Of a stretch of DNA of 64,000 nt, positions 22,783 through 35,634 are shown piece after piece. Source of the DNA: Euborellia annulipes (taxonomy: Eukaryota > Arthropoda > Insecta > Dermaptera > Anisolabididae); contig JAKCPI010005294.1 of NCBI GenBank assembly GCA_023213315.1, positions 62,001 to 126,000 on the forward strand, in the 5' to 3' direction. Below the pieces are notes generated by a model. The model did not search any database and was not told the DNA's origin. It was given only the letters and a program-made list of their open reading frames with translations. Both the position numbers and the translations under genes were made by a program. Position 1 is the first letter of the stretch, and every line of letters begins with the position of its first letter.

Positions 22783-22845
22783 TTTTCTGATTGGCTAGAG
22801 CAGGCGCGAACTTAACTCCATCTCTTAGCAATCATAGTCGAAACT
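22783..22845 (+). repeat. Short dispersed repeat, TGATTGGCTA...CCATCTCTT module
   Basis: CTGATTGGCTAGAGCAGGCG then AACTTAACTCCATCTCTTAG. The diverged partner at 38219-38283 reads TTGATTGGCTAAAAAAGGGA then TTTTAACGCCATCTTTTGG. Its origin is not recognised. Confidence 0.55.
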
Positions 22846-23886
22846 CTTTAGCATCTACTTCACCATAATTAAGAAAAATTATTCAAAAATGTTTCGTTTT
22901 CTTTTATTTGAGCCTTAGGCTCTCTTCTCGACTATTGTTATCCTATATGCTCGAATTTTTTTAGTTAAAACCTGGTGTATATGTAAACGACAAAACACAA
23001 ACAACATAAATGCCTAAGGCATCTATAAGATAAAGCAAAAAGCATGTCCGGCCTTGATAAAACATATTATTTATAATTCCAATTTTTTTTTAATTATCTA
23101 TCAATATGAAGAAAAAAACAAAAGCAATAAGCTTTATTTAAATATCAGAGAAAGCGGGAGATAAAATAAAAAAAAAGAAATAATAAACAATATTAAAAGA
23201 ATTGAATTGAATATTGAATATTGTTTATTATTTTGCTTTAAGTTGTTTGAGTCTTAAAAACAAATATTTATAAAAGAAATGATTTTGTTCTGAATCAGAT
23301 AAAAAGTAGCTAAAGACAGAAAATGTTTTATATTTTTATATATTCAAAAAAAAAATCCCGAATTAGTATAATAATTAAGTAAATAAACCAACGTCCCACC
23401 TTTCTCAATAATATTCTATCAAATAGTTGACGTCACTGGGGTGATTATATTAATTTATTACATACACCAATAAAAATATTTATTGTAGATTATATTTTTT
23501 GGGGTGCATCAAGAAAAATGAAGAGACACGTGCCCCACTCCCTTGCTTTTCTATTACTTTGCTCATACGACTTAATTAAAAAAAAAGTAAAAATTGATAT
23601 TGATTTCTTTTGATCAGAATGCCTGGGAGGCATTTATCTCTTCTTAGTTTCCTGACTACGCCGTAAGCTTTGAAATCGCGTTCTCATAATTATTAATATT
23701 TGATGGTCCGGAATTTTATAATAGGTTTGAAAAGTCATTTCAAGTTATAAACTTTGTACCGGATTAAAGAATAGTGAAATTTATTTATTTTTTTAAAAAT
23801 AATTTCTCTTACCTAAAAACGAATCTTTTGCATATATCAGTCAACTCAGATTCAATTGTATAATTATTGAGAATCACATTTATTAA

Positions 23887-24055
23887 TTTTTTTTTAAGGT
23901 CTTTTTTCGACATCTAATGCCATTTAGACCCTATTTATTTCAAATGATTTGTAGTCAAATCATCAAATCAAATGAAATAAATTTTTCTCGCTTGGGACGG
24001 GAAGCGAACCCGGGACTCCGATGCGAGAAGCTCACTGAGCCACGGCTCCCGGGCC
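23887..24055 (-). mobile_element. tRNA-derived SINE, complete
   Basis: On the minus strand it begins GGCCCGGGAGCCGTGGCTCA. The A box is TGGCTCAGTGAG and the B box GGGTTCGCTTCCC, about 35 bases apart. A unique body follows (AAGCGAGAAAAATTTATTTC ... AATAAATAGGGTCTAAATGG), then an A-rich tail. RNA polymerase III would transcribe it and a LINE would have to mobilise it. Other copies: 33757-33940 (-), 45795-45840 (+, head only), 51350-51440 (+, body only). The head resembles a tRNA but lacks a full cloverleaf, so it is not a tRNA gene. Confidence 0.85.
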
Positions 24056-24204
24056 ATTTATTAATTTATTTTATTTAAAACTTTTGCCTCTGGTTAACAA
24101 TCATTTGGCACACACCAAGAGGTACATTTTGTAAATTAAAATTAAATTTTTAACATTTTCTAATATATAATTAATGTATATATTGAAACATATAACCCAG
24201 TGTA

Positions 24205-24330
24205 AAGCCTTAATTAGCTTCTGGTGCTAGAGGTCAAGAGTTTGAGTATCGTCCATTGCGAAAAAATTTATTTCAATTGAATTGCCTAAGACGCCAAAAA
24301 AGATCTTAAACAGATTTTTTTTTTTTAATT
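24205..24330 (+). mobile_element. tRNA-derived SINE, diverged
   Basis: GGTGCTAGAGGTCAAGAGTT, a B-box-like AAGAGTTTGAGTATCGTCC, then GCGAAAAAATTTATTTCAAT, the same junction as in the complete SINE at 23887. It ends in an A/T-rich tail. Confidence 0.6.
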
Positions 24331-24638
24331 TAACATTTAGGTCTATATACATTTATTATTAAATATTACATTAAAATTGACAATTTTCTTTATATACATT
24401 CTATAAAGTATAGAATTTTTTTACTTAAAATTCGTTTTTGTACTTTTTGTTTCAAAAAATGTTATAAAAGGTATTGTTCTAATACAATAGAAGACAAAAT
24501 AAAAAAAAAAAAACTAATTTTAATGTAAGATATTTTGTATAAAAAATTTGTATAAGGAAAATTTTAATGTAATAAATGTAATCTTGATAATTGAATTGTT
24601 GATGGTGAGTTGAATGATATAAAATATATACCAGTATA

Positions 24639-25012
24639 CATAGGCGCCGGAACGGGGGGGGGGGGGGCAAGCTACATTGCCCCTTCCCCGGCATCCTATA
24701 TGAGGGGGCAGAGGGGGGCAAATGTCTTCTTTTATTTCATTTATTTTTAAAAATGATACATTTTTACTTTTGAAAGTAAGAAATTCATTTTTTTCCAAAA
24801 TATTTTATATAGACCCTAATGTATTTCTAATTTCTAAAAACATTTTATATTGAATTAAAAGAAGAAAATTAAAAATATTTATTTCCATCAAATAGTATAA
24901 ATATAGCCTAAAAAATTTTTTGATAAAATCACTAGCAAATTTTTTAAAATTTTAATTTTCTAAAAAGATTTTTTTGCCCCTCTTCTGATTCAAATTCGTT
25001 CCGGCGCCCCTG
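24639..25012. mobile_element. hAT-type MITE, 374 bp, 8-bp target duplication
   Basis: The ends are CATAGGCGCCGGAAC and, reversed, CAGGGGCGCCGGAAC, differing at two or three positions. The flanks are CCAGTATA (24631-24638) and CCAGTAAA (25013-25020), an 8-bp duplication with one change. A 14-base G-run lies inside the left end. The interior is AT-rich without coding capacity; the ORFs read across it are spurious. Confidence 0.85.
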
Positions 25013-25156
25013 CCAGTAAACTTATGTATTTTTTAAGAAACAACCAAAGAAATATCAGTTACAGTTCTTTTCATTCTAAAAAAAAAAATTTATTTATTTT
25101 TTTTTAATTTCGATCAACAAACAACCTTGCGTCAAAGTAACTACAGTATGTATGAA

Positions 25157-25303
25157 GAGAACTGTAGAATATATATATTTAGACCATATCTATTTATTCC
25201 AATTGATTGGAAGCCAAATCAATGGAAATTTTGCCTGGGTCGGGGTGCGAACTTTCGACCGCTACCACCAGAAAGAAACTAATGATTCACCTCTGGGCCA
25301 CAG
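25157..25303 (-). mobile_element. tRNA-derived SINE, second subfamily
   Basis: On the minus strand: CTCTTGAACTGTGGCCCAGA (A-box region TGGCCCAGAGG), GTGGTAGCGGTCGAAAGTTC (B-box region), then CCCCGACCCAGGCAAAATTT and ATTGATTTGGCTTCCAATCA. The layout matches the SINE at 23887 but the sequence differs. Confidence 0.6.
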
Positions 25304-25739
25304 TTCAAGAGCTTTGCTAAAATTAAATACCTTAACTTGGGACAAACGGATAATTTTGGTTATGATGGGTGCAGCCCTGGTAAGGAAGCTATTTTGTCGA
25401 GCACCCCTGTGATTTCATTTGTTATGAGTTTGTTATTTGTTTGGGGTGTTGTGTTTTCCCGAAATTTTCAATGTGTTTTTAATTAAAAATTAAAAATTGT
25501 CCCAAGTTAGGGATATCAGAGCCTTGGGACAAGCAAACTTTATTTATTTTTTATATTTCCTTAATTGTGTAATAATCACTTCGTGGATTTTTATAACTAC
25601 AAACTTTGTCCGGAAAAATGATGTTATAAAAATAAATAAAATCTTTTAAATTTGCTGGTGGTACAATGCTGAACATCAAAAGTGTCTCAAGTTAGGGTAT
25701 ATGTCTGGGCCAATTGTTGGTTTTCACTTTATATACTGG

Positions 25740-25772
25740 GCCTGATGACGGTCACTTATAATGACCGAAACT
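25740..25772 (+). ncRNA. CTGATGA...CGAAAC hairpin motif, copy 5 (closest to hammerhead core)
   Basis: CTGATGACGGTCA, loop CTTATAA, TGACCGAAACTG. This copy has the literal hammerhead words CTGATGA and GAAAC around a perfect GGTCA/TGACC stem, with one extra C before the stem. AATAATTGAAAAAATAAG follows. A B-box-like GTGGTTCGACTCCC lies at about 25803. Confidence 0.6.
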
Positions 25773-27879
25773 GACGAATAATTGAAAAAATAAGAATAGA
25801 TCCGTGGTTCGACTCCCGGCTTTATCTCTACCCTTTTCGGCTGTTTCAGTTAGTAAATATTAATTATAACAATTCAGTCACTTAAAAATTCTGAGAAAGA
25901 ATAAATTGTTCTATTCTTTTAACTCATCCTGCTCCTATATTAATCTCCCATAAAAGGATTAATAAATGAAAAAATTTAGACTGTTCTAATAACTCAATAA
26001 ATTATTAAAATCGACTAAACTTAGTAAAAGAAAATAAATAAAACTTGTCCAATTACTTTCTCGACGGTTATTATACTTGTCTCTATTTCTTAGATTATTC
26101 TTTCTGGTAATTACAAAAAAAAAGATCCCAATCCCTATTTAGAAACACCCTGTTTATATAAAATAATTACGGGATAAAATGCAGAACGACAGGAGCCGGC
26201 CATCCCTCGGGATCCTCCTCCCGTTTCATCCCCGCTGCCCTGAGCAACTCCTCCCCCTCCCCCTCCTCCCTCGCCGACCTTTCATTTCAACATTTTTAAT
26301 CAATAGATTAGATATGATAGTAGAGAAGTTCTCCTTTTAAACAGCCAAATGGTTTTGTGCTCGCTCTTGTTTATACGAGGGGTTGCAGAAAAGTAATATT
26401 TCCTCTTAGGGGATATTTGAACCCCATCCGCAATCCTCCCCCTCCACTCTTCTCCTTCAGAACAACGCAAAAACAATTGACCGAATGCAGCAGCAGCCAT
26501 TGTTGAATGACTCACATCAAATGATCGTCAAAATTATTAAATATAATAGGTTGAAGCCACTGTTTTCATTCGCAATTCGATATTCGCTTGTAAATCTGAT
26601 TTCATATAACAATTTTTAAACCATCTGTCCATATTTGCTATGAATCAACTTGCATTTCATCATTTTTTAATTGGTTTATTATTATTATAATTATTATTTT
26701 TAAGCTTTCTATTTGAATGAGATTTAAAAGAGTGGGGCGGTGGCTAACTAGAAAAAAAAAATTAAATAATATTAAAAAAAAAATTTTAAAACAACGTTTC
26801 CATAACTAAAAAGAGAAAAATAATTTTGAATAAGTTGTTTAAAATTATATTAAAAATGAATATATGTTACTAAAACTAAAAGCTTTGGGCGCGGTATTTG
26901 TAAATTTTAATTGATTAATGTATTAATTTTATGTTTTATGAATAATTTCTTATACCTTATACTTGACGGGTAGTTAGGCCAAATATTTAGAAAAGTGACC
27001 CAGTTAGATTAATTTTTTTTTTTTTTTTTTGGTAATCATGCATCGGTTAATTAAGGTATGCAGAATCCTCTATAATGGAATTTGCAGAGATTGTAAATTT
27101 GCGAGCAACTTATACAAAATTATTTTTCTCTTTTTAGTGCAGTTACAAAAACGTTTTTAAAAATTTTTTTATATTATTTTATTTAACTCTTTTTAGTTTT
27201 TGTTATAAAATATTAATAGATATAAGTTATATACATATAATATAAACATGTACACGGTACAAAGTCAATTTGTTTTTTAAAATAGGAGAAATTTTGATTC
27301 TTAAAATTTTTCCTCTCTCTTTTTTTGATCGGCCGCCATTTTGAAATTAATTAAGGTACAAAAATGAGACATATCAAATTTTGCATTGTCACTGGACTTA
27401 CATATGTGTAAAAAATTTCAAATCTATAGGTTAACTAGAAGTGGTCGTAATTTCGATTGGCTGGTTTGTCGCAAAAACAGGAAAGCAAGTTGTAAAAATT
27501 TAATTTTTTTTGCTATCTAAACTTGAAAGATTCACTCAAGGGCGTAGATTGGTAATCACGAGCTTGCCATGATAAGATATCTTTCTACGCCCGTCATTTT
27601 TGAAATCTTATTTGATCTAAGGGTGATTTATTAAATGATCTCGGGCGAATCGTCTCATCGTCCCCTCAAAAAAAATTTTTTTTGTAAGAACCTATTTGAA
27701 ATTAAGAAGCACACATATAGTACATGGACCAGGGAGTAACGTAGTAATAATTTGAATCTCTTAAATATTTTGGAAAATTAATTATAATCAAATTTCTTCA
27801 AAATGAGAGCACAAAACACAAAATCTACAAGTTGGCTTGGATATTAGACAGGCAGGTAGTTGCTCTGTGAAACAGCTTT

Positions 27880-28043
27880 CTAGGTATACGACTAGGGTTG
27901 TGGGAGGAGCTACGTAGCAGTTGAAAAAAAAGAGAGCCTCCTCTTCCTCCCCCCAAAAAAATATTTTTTGCGAATTTTTCAAATGTTTAATTTTTTCAAC
28001 CCCCCCCCCCCCTCCCCAGGAGCAAATCCTGGTTGCGCCACTG
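27880..28043. mobile_element. Probable right end of a hAT-like MITE
   Basis: It ends GGAGCAAATCCTGGTTGCGCCACTG, whose reverse begins CAGTGGCGCAACC, a typical hAT-type terminus, next to a C-run. The same terminus, GGTTGCGCCACTG, ends another block at about 29211-29221. The left end was not located for either. Confidence 0.5.
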
Positions 28044-28617
28044 TGCAGAAGTGAATAAATAAACATAAATCTTAGATAATTTTATCCATTAAACTATAGC
28101 TCATTTATTTATAAAAATTTATAATAAAGTTAAAAAAAGACAAAATATGTTACTTGAAAAGATCTCTCTATCTTATATTCGATAGGAAAGAGAAACTTAA
28201 TAAATTCTTTTTAGCCAAAAATATATTTTTCAGAACCCATATATCTTTGACCATAAAAGAAACATTCTTTAAATAATATTTATTGAAGAATTTAATAGAA
28301 TTTTTTAGAATGGAAAAGGGGGGATTCGAATATTGCTTTTCTGCACCCCATTCTTAAGCCTTAGCAAAGAAATTATTTCTATCTTTTCAAAAAAAATAAA
28401 AATAAAAAATAAAAAATTCTCACTAAATCTCGGATATGCAATTTTGAAATAAATGCAAAGTAAATTAATCATTGGACCTATTTTTATTTAAAATCTTGCT
28501 GTGGCATAATTGGAGAGTATTTCTCAAGCCAATAAATCCCATCCCAGTGATCTAAAATGCTAACTCCAGATATAAAAATTCTTTTTGACGAAGTTTCATT
28601 TTAGTAATATACGCAAA

Positions 28618-28680
28618 ACCCACCTTCGGCGGGCTTTCCGCCTAGCCAGGGGGCTGCGCCACTTGGACACCCTTGAAGAC
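28618..28680 (+). repeat. Family B head fragment
   Basis: CCTTCGGCGGGCTTTCCGCC, then TAGCCAGGGGGCTGCGCC, matches the head of copy 1 at 275-320. The body is missing. Confidence 0.6.
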
Positions 28681-31124
28681 ACTAGGATTAGTGGTAAAGT
28701 GTGTATTTGTACTCTTTTATATAGCTTAAAACAAACAAATAACTTTATTTTTGTTAAAAAATAAAGGGTCTGAAAAATTTTTAAAATCTTGTACCGAGCC
28801 GAGTTCAAAAAAGTTTGGCAAACGCTGTGCTATGGCACGGTACACAGAATATGCTTACTTTACGAAATATAAGCGCAAAAAAGTGAAAAAAGTTCAAAAT
28901 TTTTGAGGTTTTTGCCCCCTCGCCAAGTTAGAACGGGGCCCTCGAGGTCGAAAACTTAGGACAGACATCCGAGAGTACCCCCAAATGATCTATAAAAATT
29001 TCATCAACTTCGGAATATTTTCCAAGTAAAAATTTATATCGACTGGCCTATAAGTTTATACTTTTTTTGGAAATTTTTTTTTTTTTAATGACAGGCTGCT
29101 ATTTTTTCTTTTCTTTTCTTTTTGTAACATATATACTATAATATATAGCAATTTAAATTATTTTCTCTACTGGGGGGGGGGGGGTAAAAACCTCGAAATT
29201 ACCCCCCTGGTTGCGCCACTGCTTCTACAGTATTTAAGTTTGTTTATATTTTGTGATTTTCTATTTAATGATAAAACATTGGAGGGTCCCTGTTCGTTTT
29301 CTTTTTAACTCTGAATTATTTTTAATTCATAATTTATAAATATTTATATTTGATTATTCGAATATTTCTATTCTATTTTATTGAGTTGCTATATTTCTCA
29401 CAAAGATTCAAATTCTTTTTTTCATTGACCTTTTTAATTATTTAATTATTCATTAATTCTTCCGCTACTGAGTTAAAACTCTTAATGCTTATTTATAAAG
29501 TATTAATTTACAATGTATGAAATATAAATATATAATAGACATTGAGAACATATGAGATTCATGCTTTTGCTGGCGCGCATTCTTTGTAACCGATTATTTA
29601 TTTTAGGCCTATAAAAATGGAGCTGATTTGCATATAGCCCGGTTTCCAATATAATAGTCATAATAATGGGAATTGAATATTCTAATTTGCTTTTTGGGGC
29701 TCTATGGAACTCTAGAGGCCTGATGCCCGGGGCAAGATGAGGCATTTTTTTTAGAAAATGACCGTGCCCCGCCCCAGTAATTACATGGCCCGAGTTATAT
29801 CAGAGCTAGAAATTGGGGAAATAAAATGGAATAGTTTCTGTTCCAGGGCGTTTAGGATATATGGGTTAATCGTTTTATTACATGGTCTGCCTATGTCATT
29901 TAGCATTTATATAAGTGGTTTCGATTCTTATTATTTTGACAAGAAACCCTTGGGTGCAAAGGGCCCGAGTCTTAAGTTCCTCTATTATTATAACAGCAAC
30001 TTTAAACGAAAACATTTATAAAATTCATATGAATTAAATTATAACATCTATAAAAGGATAATAGTACGTTTGGGAATGCCATAGAAATCCAGTATCATTC
30101 GTATTTTTTGCCTCAATAAGAAACACCAATAAAAGAAACTCGGATAGTCCGGCAATTAACAGCAGAAAACCGGCCTGGTACCACATATAAATATTAACCT
30201 CTATATAATTATCTACTTTACGAACTATGGAATCGTCAATTAAGTTGAGTATCTTATCAATTAATGCATTAGTGGGTTGTATCTATTCTCAGAGACCAGT
30301 TGGAATCGTACCGGTTGTTTCCGTAAGCACGCACATCCTTCAGAAAAATCCTCCATCTGATAAAGACTCGTAATCTAATTGTGATCATAATCCTATTCAA
30401 AAATACAACAACTCTAATTATGGTCAATTTATTTTCCAGATAGTAAACAAGTAGAAATATTAAAAAAATAAAAAAGATATGTTCGCATTTGCATTCATTT
30501 TATAAAGCAATATCCAAATGAAATAAACTTGTAAAAGAAAAAGGAGAAAACATGCTGACTGACATGTGTTAGGAAAAAAATTATTGTGTTTATTTATTAA
30601 ACAATTTGCAATAGATAGGAAGAGATAAGTAACTCTCAAATTTATTATGCTGACCAGACAAAACTCACACAGTCAAAGGGCGGCGATTGAATTAAATAAA
30701 ATATTGCTGGCAAAATTTTATATCTTTTTAATAATTAATTTTTGAAGTCAAATCCCTTCAAAGGGTTACGAAACGCTGCATCTTCCACTCGGAGTCCCCT
30801 CCAATGTCACGTATTTGAGTTGGTGGGGAGAGCCAAGAAAATTTGAATTCTTTTGAAAACGGGAACAAGAAAAAGACGCCTAGACTCAACACATTTATAC
30901 CTCGAAAACCATAAATAAAAAATTCTATTCAATGGATTATTTGGACATAGTTGACCAATTGAGAATGTAATTTTATTAAGTTTCTTTGTTGTTTTTGTAA
31001 AAATTTGTATTGTGCTTGTTTGGAGACTTGTGCCTTTAAGCAGGTCGTTAATAGATTTATTTACTTTGCGTATAAGTTTCGCTTCTTTAGTGTGTAGTAT
31101 TTAAAAGAAAATTTTTTTTTTCCA

Positions 31125-31185
31125 AAATACAAATCGCCAAGGGCGAGGGCTCCGCCCCTCCGACCTCCCAAGAAAAGAAATTCCC
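31125..31185 (+). repeat. Possible family B head relic
   Basis: ATCGCCAAGGGCGAGGGCTC, then CGCCCCTCCGACCTCCC, is similar in composition and palindromic GC words to the family B head. There is no body and the match is loose. Confidence 0.3.
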
Positions 31186-31339
31186 TTTAAACATTATCAT
31201 TTTTTAGAGAAAAAAAAAATTATATTTTTACAATATATAGAATTAAAAAAAAGTAAAAATAACCTATTTCTCATAGAATAAATTAAAAAAAAAAAAAAAA
31301 AATGTGGAAAAATATGATTCAACTTCATATGGATTGTTT

Positions 31340-32288
31340 TACTTTCTGTTATCTTTATATGAAATATATAGAAAGTATTGCGAACATGTCAAAAATTCCA
31401 TGTTGAGATTTTGATGGAAATACATGTTTTGAAGTCCCCTGAGTCCAAAAAAGTGGGTCCCGCAAATTTGGCTGTGTGTCCGTGTGTGTGTGGACATTTT
31501 TAAGCATGAAGGAATTGAGCTAATAATAATTTAGGCACTCCTCTGAGGCATGAAAATAAGCTTTTAAACACTAGTACTTTACTGATGTACTTGTTCAGTT
31601 TTTTTCAATTTTTTCAAAATTCGCTCCAACGACTTTGTTTAAAATTCACAATCAATTATTTTTTACATGTTCATTAAAATGTATATTCTCATTTTGCAAT
31701 TAAAATCTTTTGAAGCACACTTTACTCTTTTAGTTCATAGGAAAAAGGTAGGAGAAATGGTTGCCATGGTAAAGGAATATAAAAATATTTTTATTTCTAG
31801 ATTAAAATTCATATAAATCAACTATTTTTAGATGCTCTTTAAAAAGTGTATCAGCAAAATTTTTCGTGAAAATTGTTTGAAGTACAATTTACCTATGTAT
31901 TACAGATTTTTCAAATTCATTTTCGGGCTCTTCCTTCCATAGAGCCAATGCTAAATCCCTATGGGGATTTACATGTTAATTTCAATTCCTCTTTGGAACT
32001 TTTCACACATTTACAAAGGTTTTTCCAATTCTTATGAAATTTTATATTTATTTAGGCTTCTCTATTGTGAATAAAATATCCAAATATGAGATTAAAATTT
32101 TGAAAAATTACCAAAGTTTATTTCAAGCAGTCAATATTTAAAATACACAGAGCCTATGGAAATTTGAATCAATTTCTTTTGTACTTTTTTGTACATATGG
32201 ACAAGTGGCCAAGTTAACTAAGCTGCTATGGGAAACTAAATATATCTTGTCACAAAAAATCTGGTGCGACTAGTCACACCAGATTTTT
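31340..32288 (+). repeat. Family A dispersed repeat, full-length
   Basis: It runs uninterrupted from TACTTTCTGTTATCTTTATA to the terminal hairpin AAAAAATCTGGTGCGACTAG with CACACCAGATTTTT. The hairpin here is shortened: its long inner stem is lost. All body blocks are present in order: TGTCAAAAATTCCATGTTGA, GTCCCCTGAGTCCAAAAAAG, a TG tract, CATGAAGGAATTGAGCTA, TTGTTCAGTTTTTTTCAATT, GGTTGCCATGG, TTCTTATGAAATTTTATATT. No ORF is conserved with other copies, so the family appears non-autonomous. Confidence 0.85.
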
Positions 32289-33303
32289 CCCTACATACCA
32301 AAATATTGAACTCTACAAGTATTTAAAAAAATTGACTAGAAATTGTCGAGACAAGACGACAGACAGTTAAAAAAAAAAACAGGCTCGATTTAACCACCCG
32401 AAATATAGCTAATTTCTTTAACAATGTAGGCCTGTCAGTATTTATGACGATACACATGGACATACAAAACGACAAATGTTTTAATATTTATATTATTATT
32501 ATTATATAATTATTTTCATACAATATGTCAGTTATCTCCCTTTTGTTTATTCGATATATAAAATTTAAATTAATATTTAAAATTATAAGTACTACATGCA
32601 TTAGTTTATAAAATGAATGAACATTATATTATGAATACTGAATCAGAACATTTGGAAATATTTGTGGCAGCCTTCAGCCCTTCCCGTCCCCTCCCGCCCC
32701 CTCTTCTCTCCGCCACCCTAACCATTCGCATTTGTATTAAAGGTTCAACCCTGAATTCATGGGGTTAAAACTGAGTAAATTTCATCCATCAAAGCCAGCC
32801 AGGTAGCACAACAAAGCGACGAAAGTAAATAAATAATATCGATTTTGTTTTAATTAATTAAATGATTAAAAGTTCTAATATTATCACTTTAAACAATAAT
32901 TTTATTGTGTACTATCTATTCAAAAAAATAAAAATAAATAAAAAAAAATACATTTAAAGAATTTCTGATATTTTCACTAAAAACGATTGCAGCGTTTAAA
33001 AATTGCAACGAGAAAGTTTATTACGACACCGATGATATATTCTAGAATGAATTTAGGGGAGAGACCCATGAATTCACTCTCCACTTCCCAGGGGATACGG
33101 ATAACTTGGATTTAAGTTAAATATTGGATTAATGCTTTTTTAAACGGAGCTTATAATCATTTAAAATAATTTCATTTATAAATTTTTATTCTCAAATACA
33201 AGATTTAATCTTTAGGTATATGACTGGGCTCTTTGCAATTTAAATTCCTTTTTGAATTCAATTGGATATTTAACCATCCAACATTCACTCTTGTGTGTGC
33301 GTG

Positions 33304-33350
33304 GATGGCGACCTGAAGTTACCCGAGCTAAGTCTGGCATTTATTTTGCT
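33304..33350 (+). repeat. GGCGACC...GAGCTAAG dispersed module
   Basis: GATGGCGACCTGAAGTTACC, then CGAGCTAAGTCTGGCATTTA, equivalent to the module at 19352. It lies directly upstream of a diverged family A copy. Confidence 0.55.
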
Positions 33351-33365
33351 CCCTTTATGCCAGAC

Positions 33366-34152
33366 CTTTCTCTTACCTTTATGCATATGTAATAGGCCTA
33401 TATAGAGAGAAATTATCAAAAATTTGATGTCGAAATTTTGATGAAAATATACGTTTTGAGAGTCATTAAGTTCAGGTTTGTGTGTGTCTGAATAAAATAT
33501 TTTAAGAACGAAGATAATAGCTACTAGGTTGAAAATACCTATTCAAGTTAGGCACACACTCTGGTATATAACACCGAGCTTTTGAATTAAATCGGCCAAG
33601 GAGTACTAGTACTTTACCGATGTACTTTTTTAGATTTTCTTTTGATTGAATTTCATAAATAAGTTATTTTTATATACTCTTTAAAATGTATTTTCTCATA
33701 TCCCCCCTCCCAAAAAAAATTGCTTGAATTCCACTTGACTCTTGGACTCCAAATGTTTTTTTTTTTTTTTATTTGTTTATAAGGTTCTTTTCGGCATATA
33801 AGGCCATTTAGACTCTATCCCTATTTATTTGAAATGACTTGATGAAATAAATTTTTCTCGCATGGAACGGGAAGTGAACTCGGGACGCACGAGAAGCTAA
33901 TAAGCTAATGCCTTCCCTCTGAGCCACGGGTCACGGGCGAAAAGATGGTTGCCATCGTAACAAGATATACTCGTAAATATTTTTCTGTTTGATTATAAAT
34001 TTTATCGGCTGGTTGGCTAAGCCGCAAGCCAAAAAATAAAGAAAAAAATAAATAAATTTTATCTATTTTGATGGTATAAATTAATATACTATCGGAAAGT
34101 AAATATATATAAACTCAAAAAAATCTCATGTGCCCCAGTCACCAGATTTTTA
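33366..34152 (+). repeat. Family A dispersed repeat, oldest copy, interrupted by a SINE
   Basis: CTTTCTCTTACCTTTATGCA, AAATTTGATGTCGAAATTTT, then GTACTAGTACTTTACCGATG and, after the SINE at 33757-33940, ATGGTTGCCATCGTAACAAG. It closes with AAAATCTCATGTGCCCCAGT and CACCAGATTTTT, a decayed form of the terminal hairpin. It is the most diverged of the long copies. Confidence 0.75.
33757..33940 (-). mobile_element. tRNA-derived SINE inside family A
   Basis: The minus strand carries CCCGTGACCCGTGGCTCAGA (A box), a B-box region GAGTTCACTTCCCGTTCCAT, the shared body AGAAAAATTTATTTCATCAA and GGGATAGAGTCTAAATGGCC, and a terminal A-run (T-run of 15 on +). It is homologous to the SINE at 23887. The host element is split between ...GGACTCCAAATG and AAAAGATGGTTGCC. 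Confidence 0.8.
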
Positions 34153-34904
34153 TTATATTTATATGTGACATATTTTATACAGAATAGGAAATAAGTTTCT
34201 CTTCGCTTTATTTATAACAACTGATTGGTATTATATACAAATTAAAAAAAAATTGAATTAAATTTATTAATAGTACAATGGAGACAAGGGCGGTGATAGG
34301 ATAGAAGGATACAAGGCAGTAGGGATGCTGTGAGTGTAGCAATCATCAGTCTCCGGTGGCAGCCGTCACCGGGACGCCCGTCCCGCCCGGGATGGCTTTT
34401 GACAGAGAGGCCAGCCCGTGATTTATCTCTCGGGATAATTAGCAAACAGACCTGGATGCATTATGATGGCGCCGAGTTCATTTCTCACAGACAGTTTATT
34501 CAATTACATATCTCCTGTACATGGAGAGAGAGCGAGAAACATTCGTATCAATCATTTATCACGAGGGGATGATTCAATAGGGCCAGCAGCCCCTCACCTT
34601 GGGGGTGCTCCTCTTCCGTCTGTCAATTCGACTAATCAAATAATTATCTGGAAACTATTTCTATTCCTACTGATTATCTCACCAACATACATCATTATAA
34701 AAGAAATTATATAGGGGAGAGCCGGGTAGTATGAGCCAGCGGGTATTATGGGACAGGGTCCAGATCCCGTGGTAGATAATAGATAGTGCATCCTACGACA
34801 GTGCACTCTTTAATTACAAAGCATTTAAATAGCTGAAGTTAATATGAGTTGAGTTGTTAAGCGTATAAGACGTGTAGATAATATTTTGTGGTTTCTTTCT
34901 TTAT

Positions 34905-35245
34905 ATGGAGAGTAGGGTCCGACCGAAACAAGATTTCCAGCCGAAACCGAAACCGAATTTCGGCCGAAACCGTAACCCAAACTTGTATTTCCTATAAAAA
35001 ATTCATATCATGTTATCTTTTATTTTGAAATTTTTCCGCCCCGCGGAAAAGTTTTTTCCCCTCCCGTGAAAATCATTTTACCTTTTTTTTTAGGGAGACT
35101 AAATTTTTTCCTTTTTCCCCACCTTTTCCGCTTTTGCAAATCATTTGACCTTTTTTTGCATGCGAGTCTCATCCCATCTTTTCAGACTCAGGTTTCGGCC
35201 GACCGGCCCAAGGTTTCGTTTCCCAAAAAAAACTGCGGATCTCTT
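34905..35245. repeat. Possible DNA element with GGTTTCGGCCGAAACC-type ends
   Basis: GTCCGACCGAAAC and repeats of CCGAAACC at 34918-34975 are partly inverted at 35187-35220 (GGTTTCGGCCGACCGG, AAGGTTTCG). No target duplication was resolved and the match is short. Confidence 0.3.
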
Positions 35246-35260
35246 CCCCACCTTAACTCT

Positions 35261-35345
35261 ATATCCATCAAAAACTCGACATCGAATTTTTGACATGATT
35301 GCAATACTTCCTCTCTCTATTTCATATATAGGGTAAGGGAAAGTA
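35261..35345 (-). repeat. Family A 5' fragment
   Basis: The minus strand reads TACTTTCCCTTACCCTATAT, then GAGAGAGGAAGTATTGCAAT and GTCAAAAATTCGATGTCGAG. Only the first 85 bases of the repeat are present. Confidence 0.75.
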
Positions 35346-35634
35346 AAAATGCATTTTATTAAAATAAAAACTTGATTAGCCCGGTTTCAGATAATTCGGC
35401 TCATTGATTAGCTAGATTATGCAAGGTATCATTGTATTTTAAATGTTTGTTTGTATTTATTTTTTAAAGTAATTAAAGAAAAGTAGTGAAGTTAAAATAC
35501 CGATATAATATAAAACCAGGGATCAAGGCAGGCGCCCCACCCTGCTTTTCACTAGGGGGGACACCCTCCTCGTCTTCTTCCCCCATACCGTAATCATCAC
35601 CTATGATTCAGATTACATATGCTACAATATATAC

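Noticed and set aside
23990..24055. Possible tRNA gene (A and B boxes)
   Set aside because: No complete cloverleaf or pairing acceptor stem, and the sequence recurs with a common body and A-rich tail, so it is a SINE.
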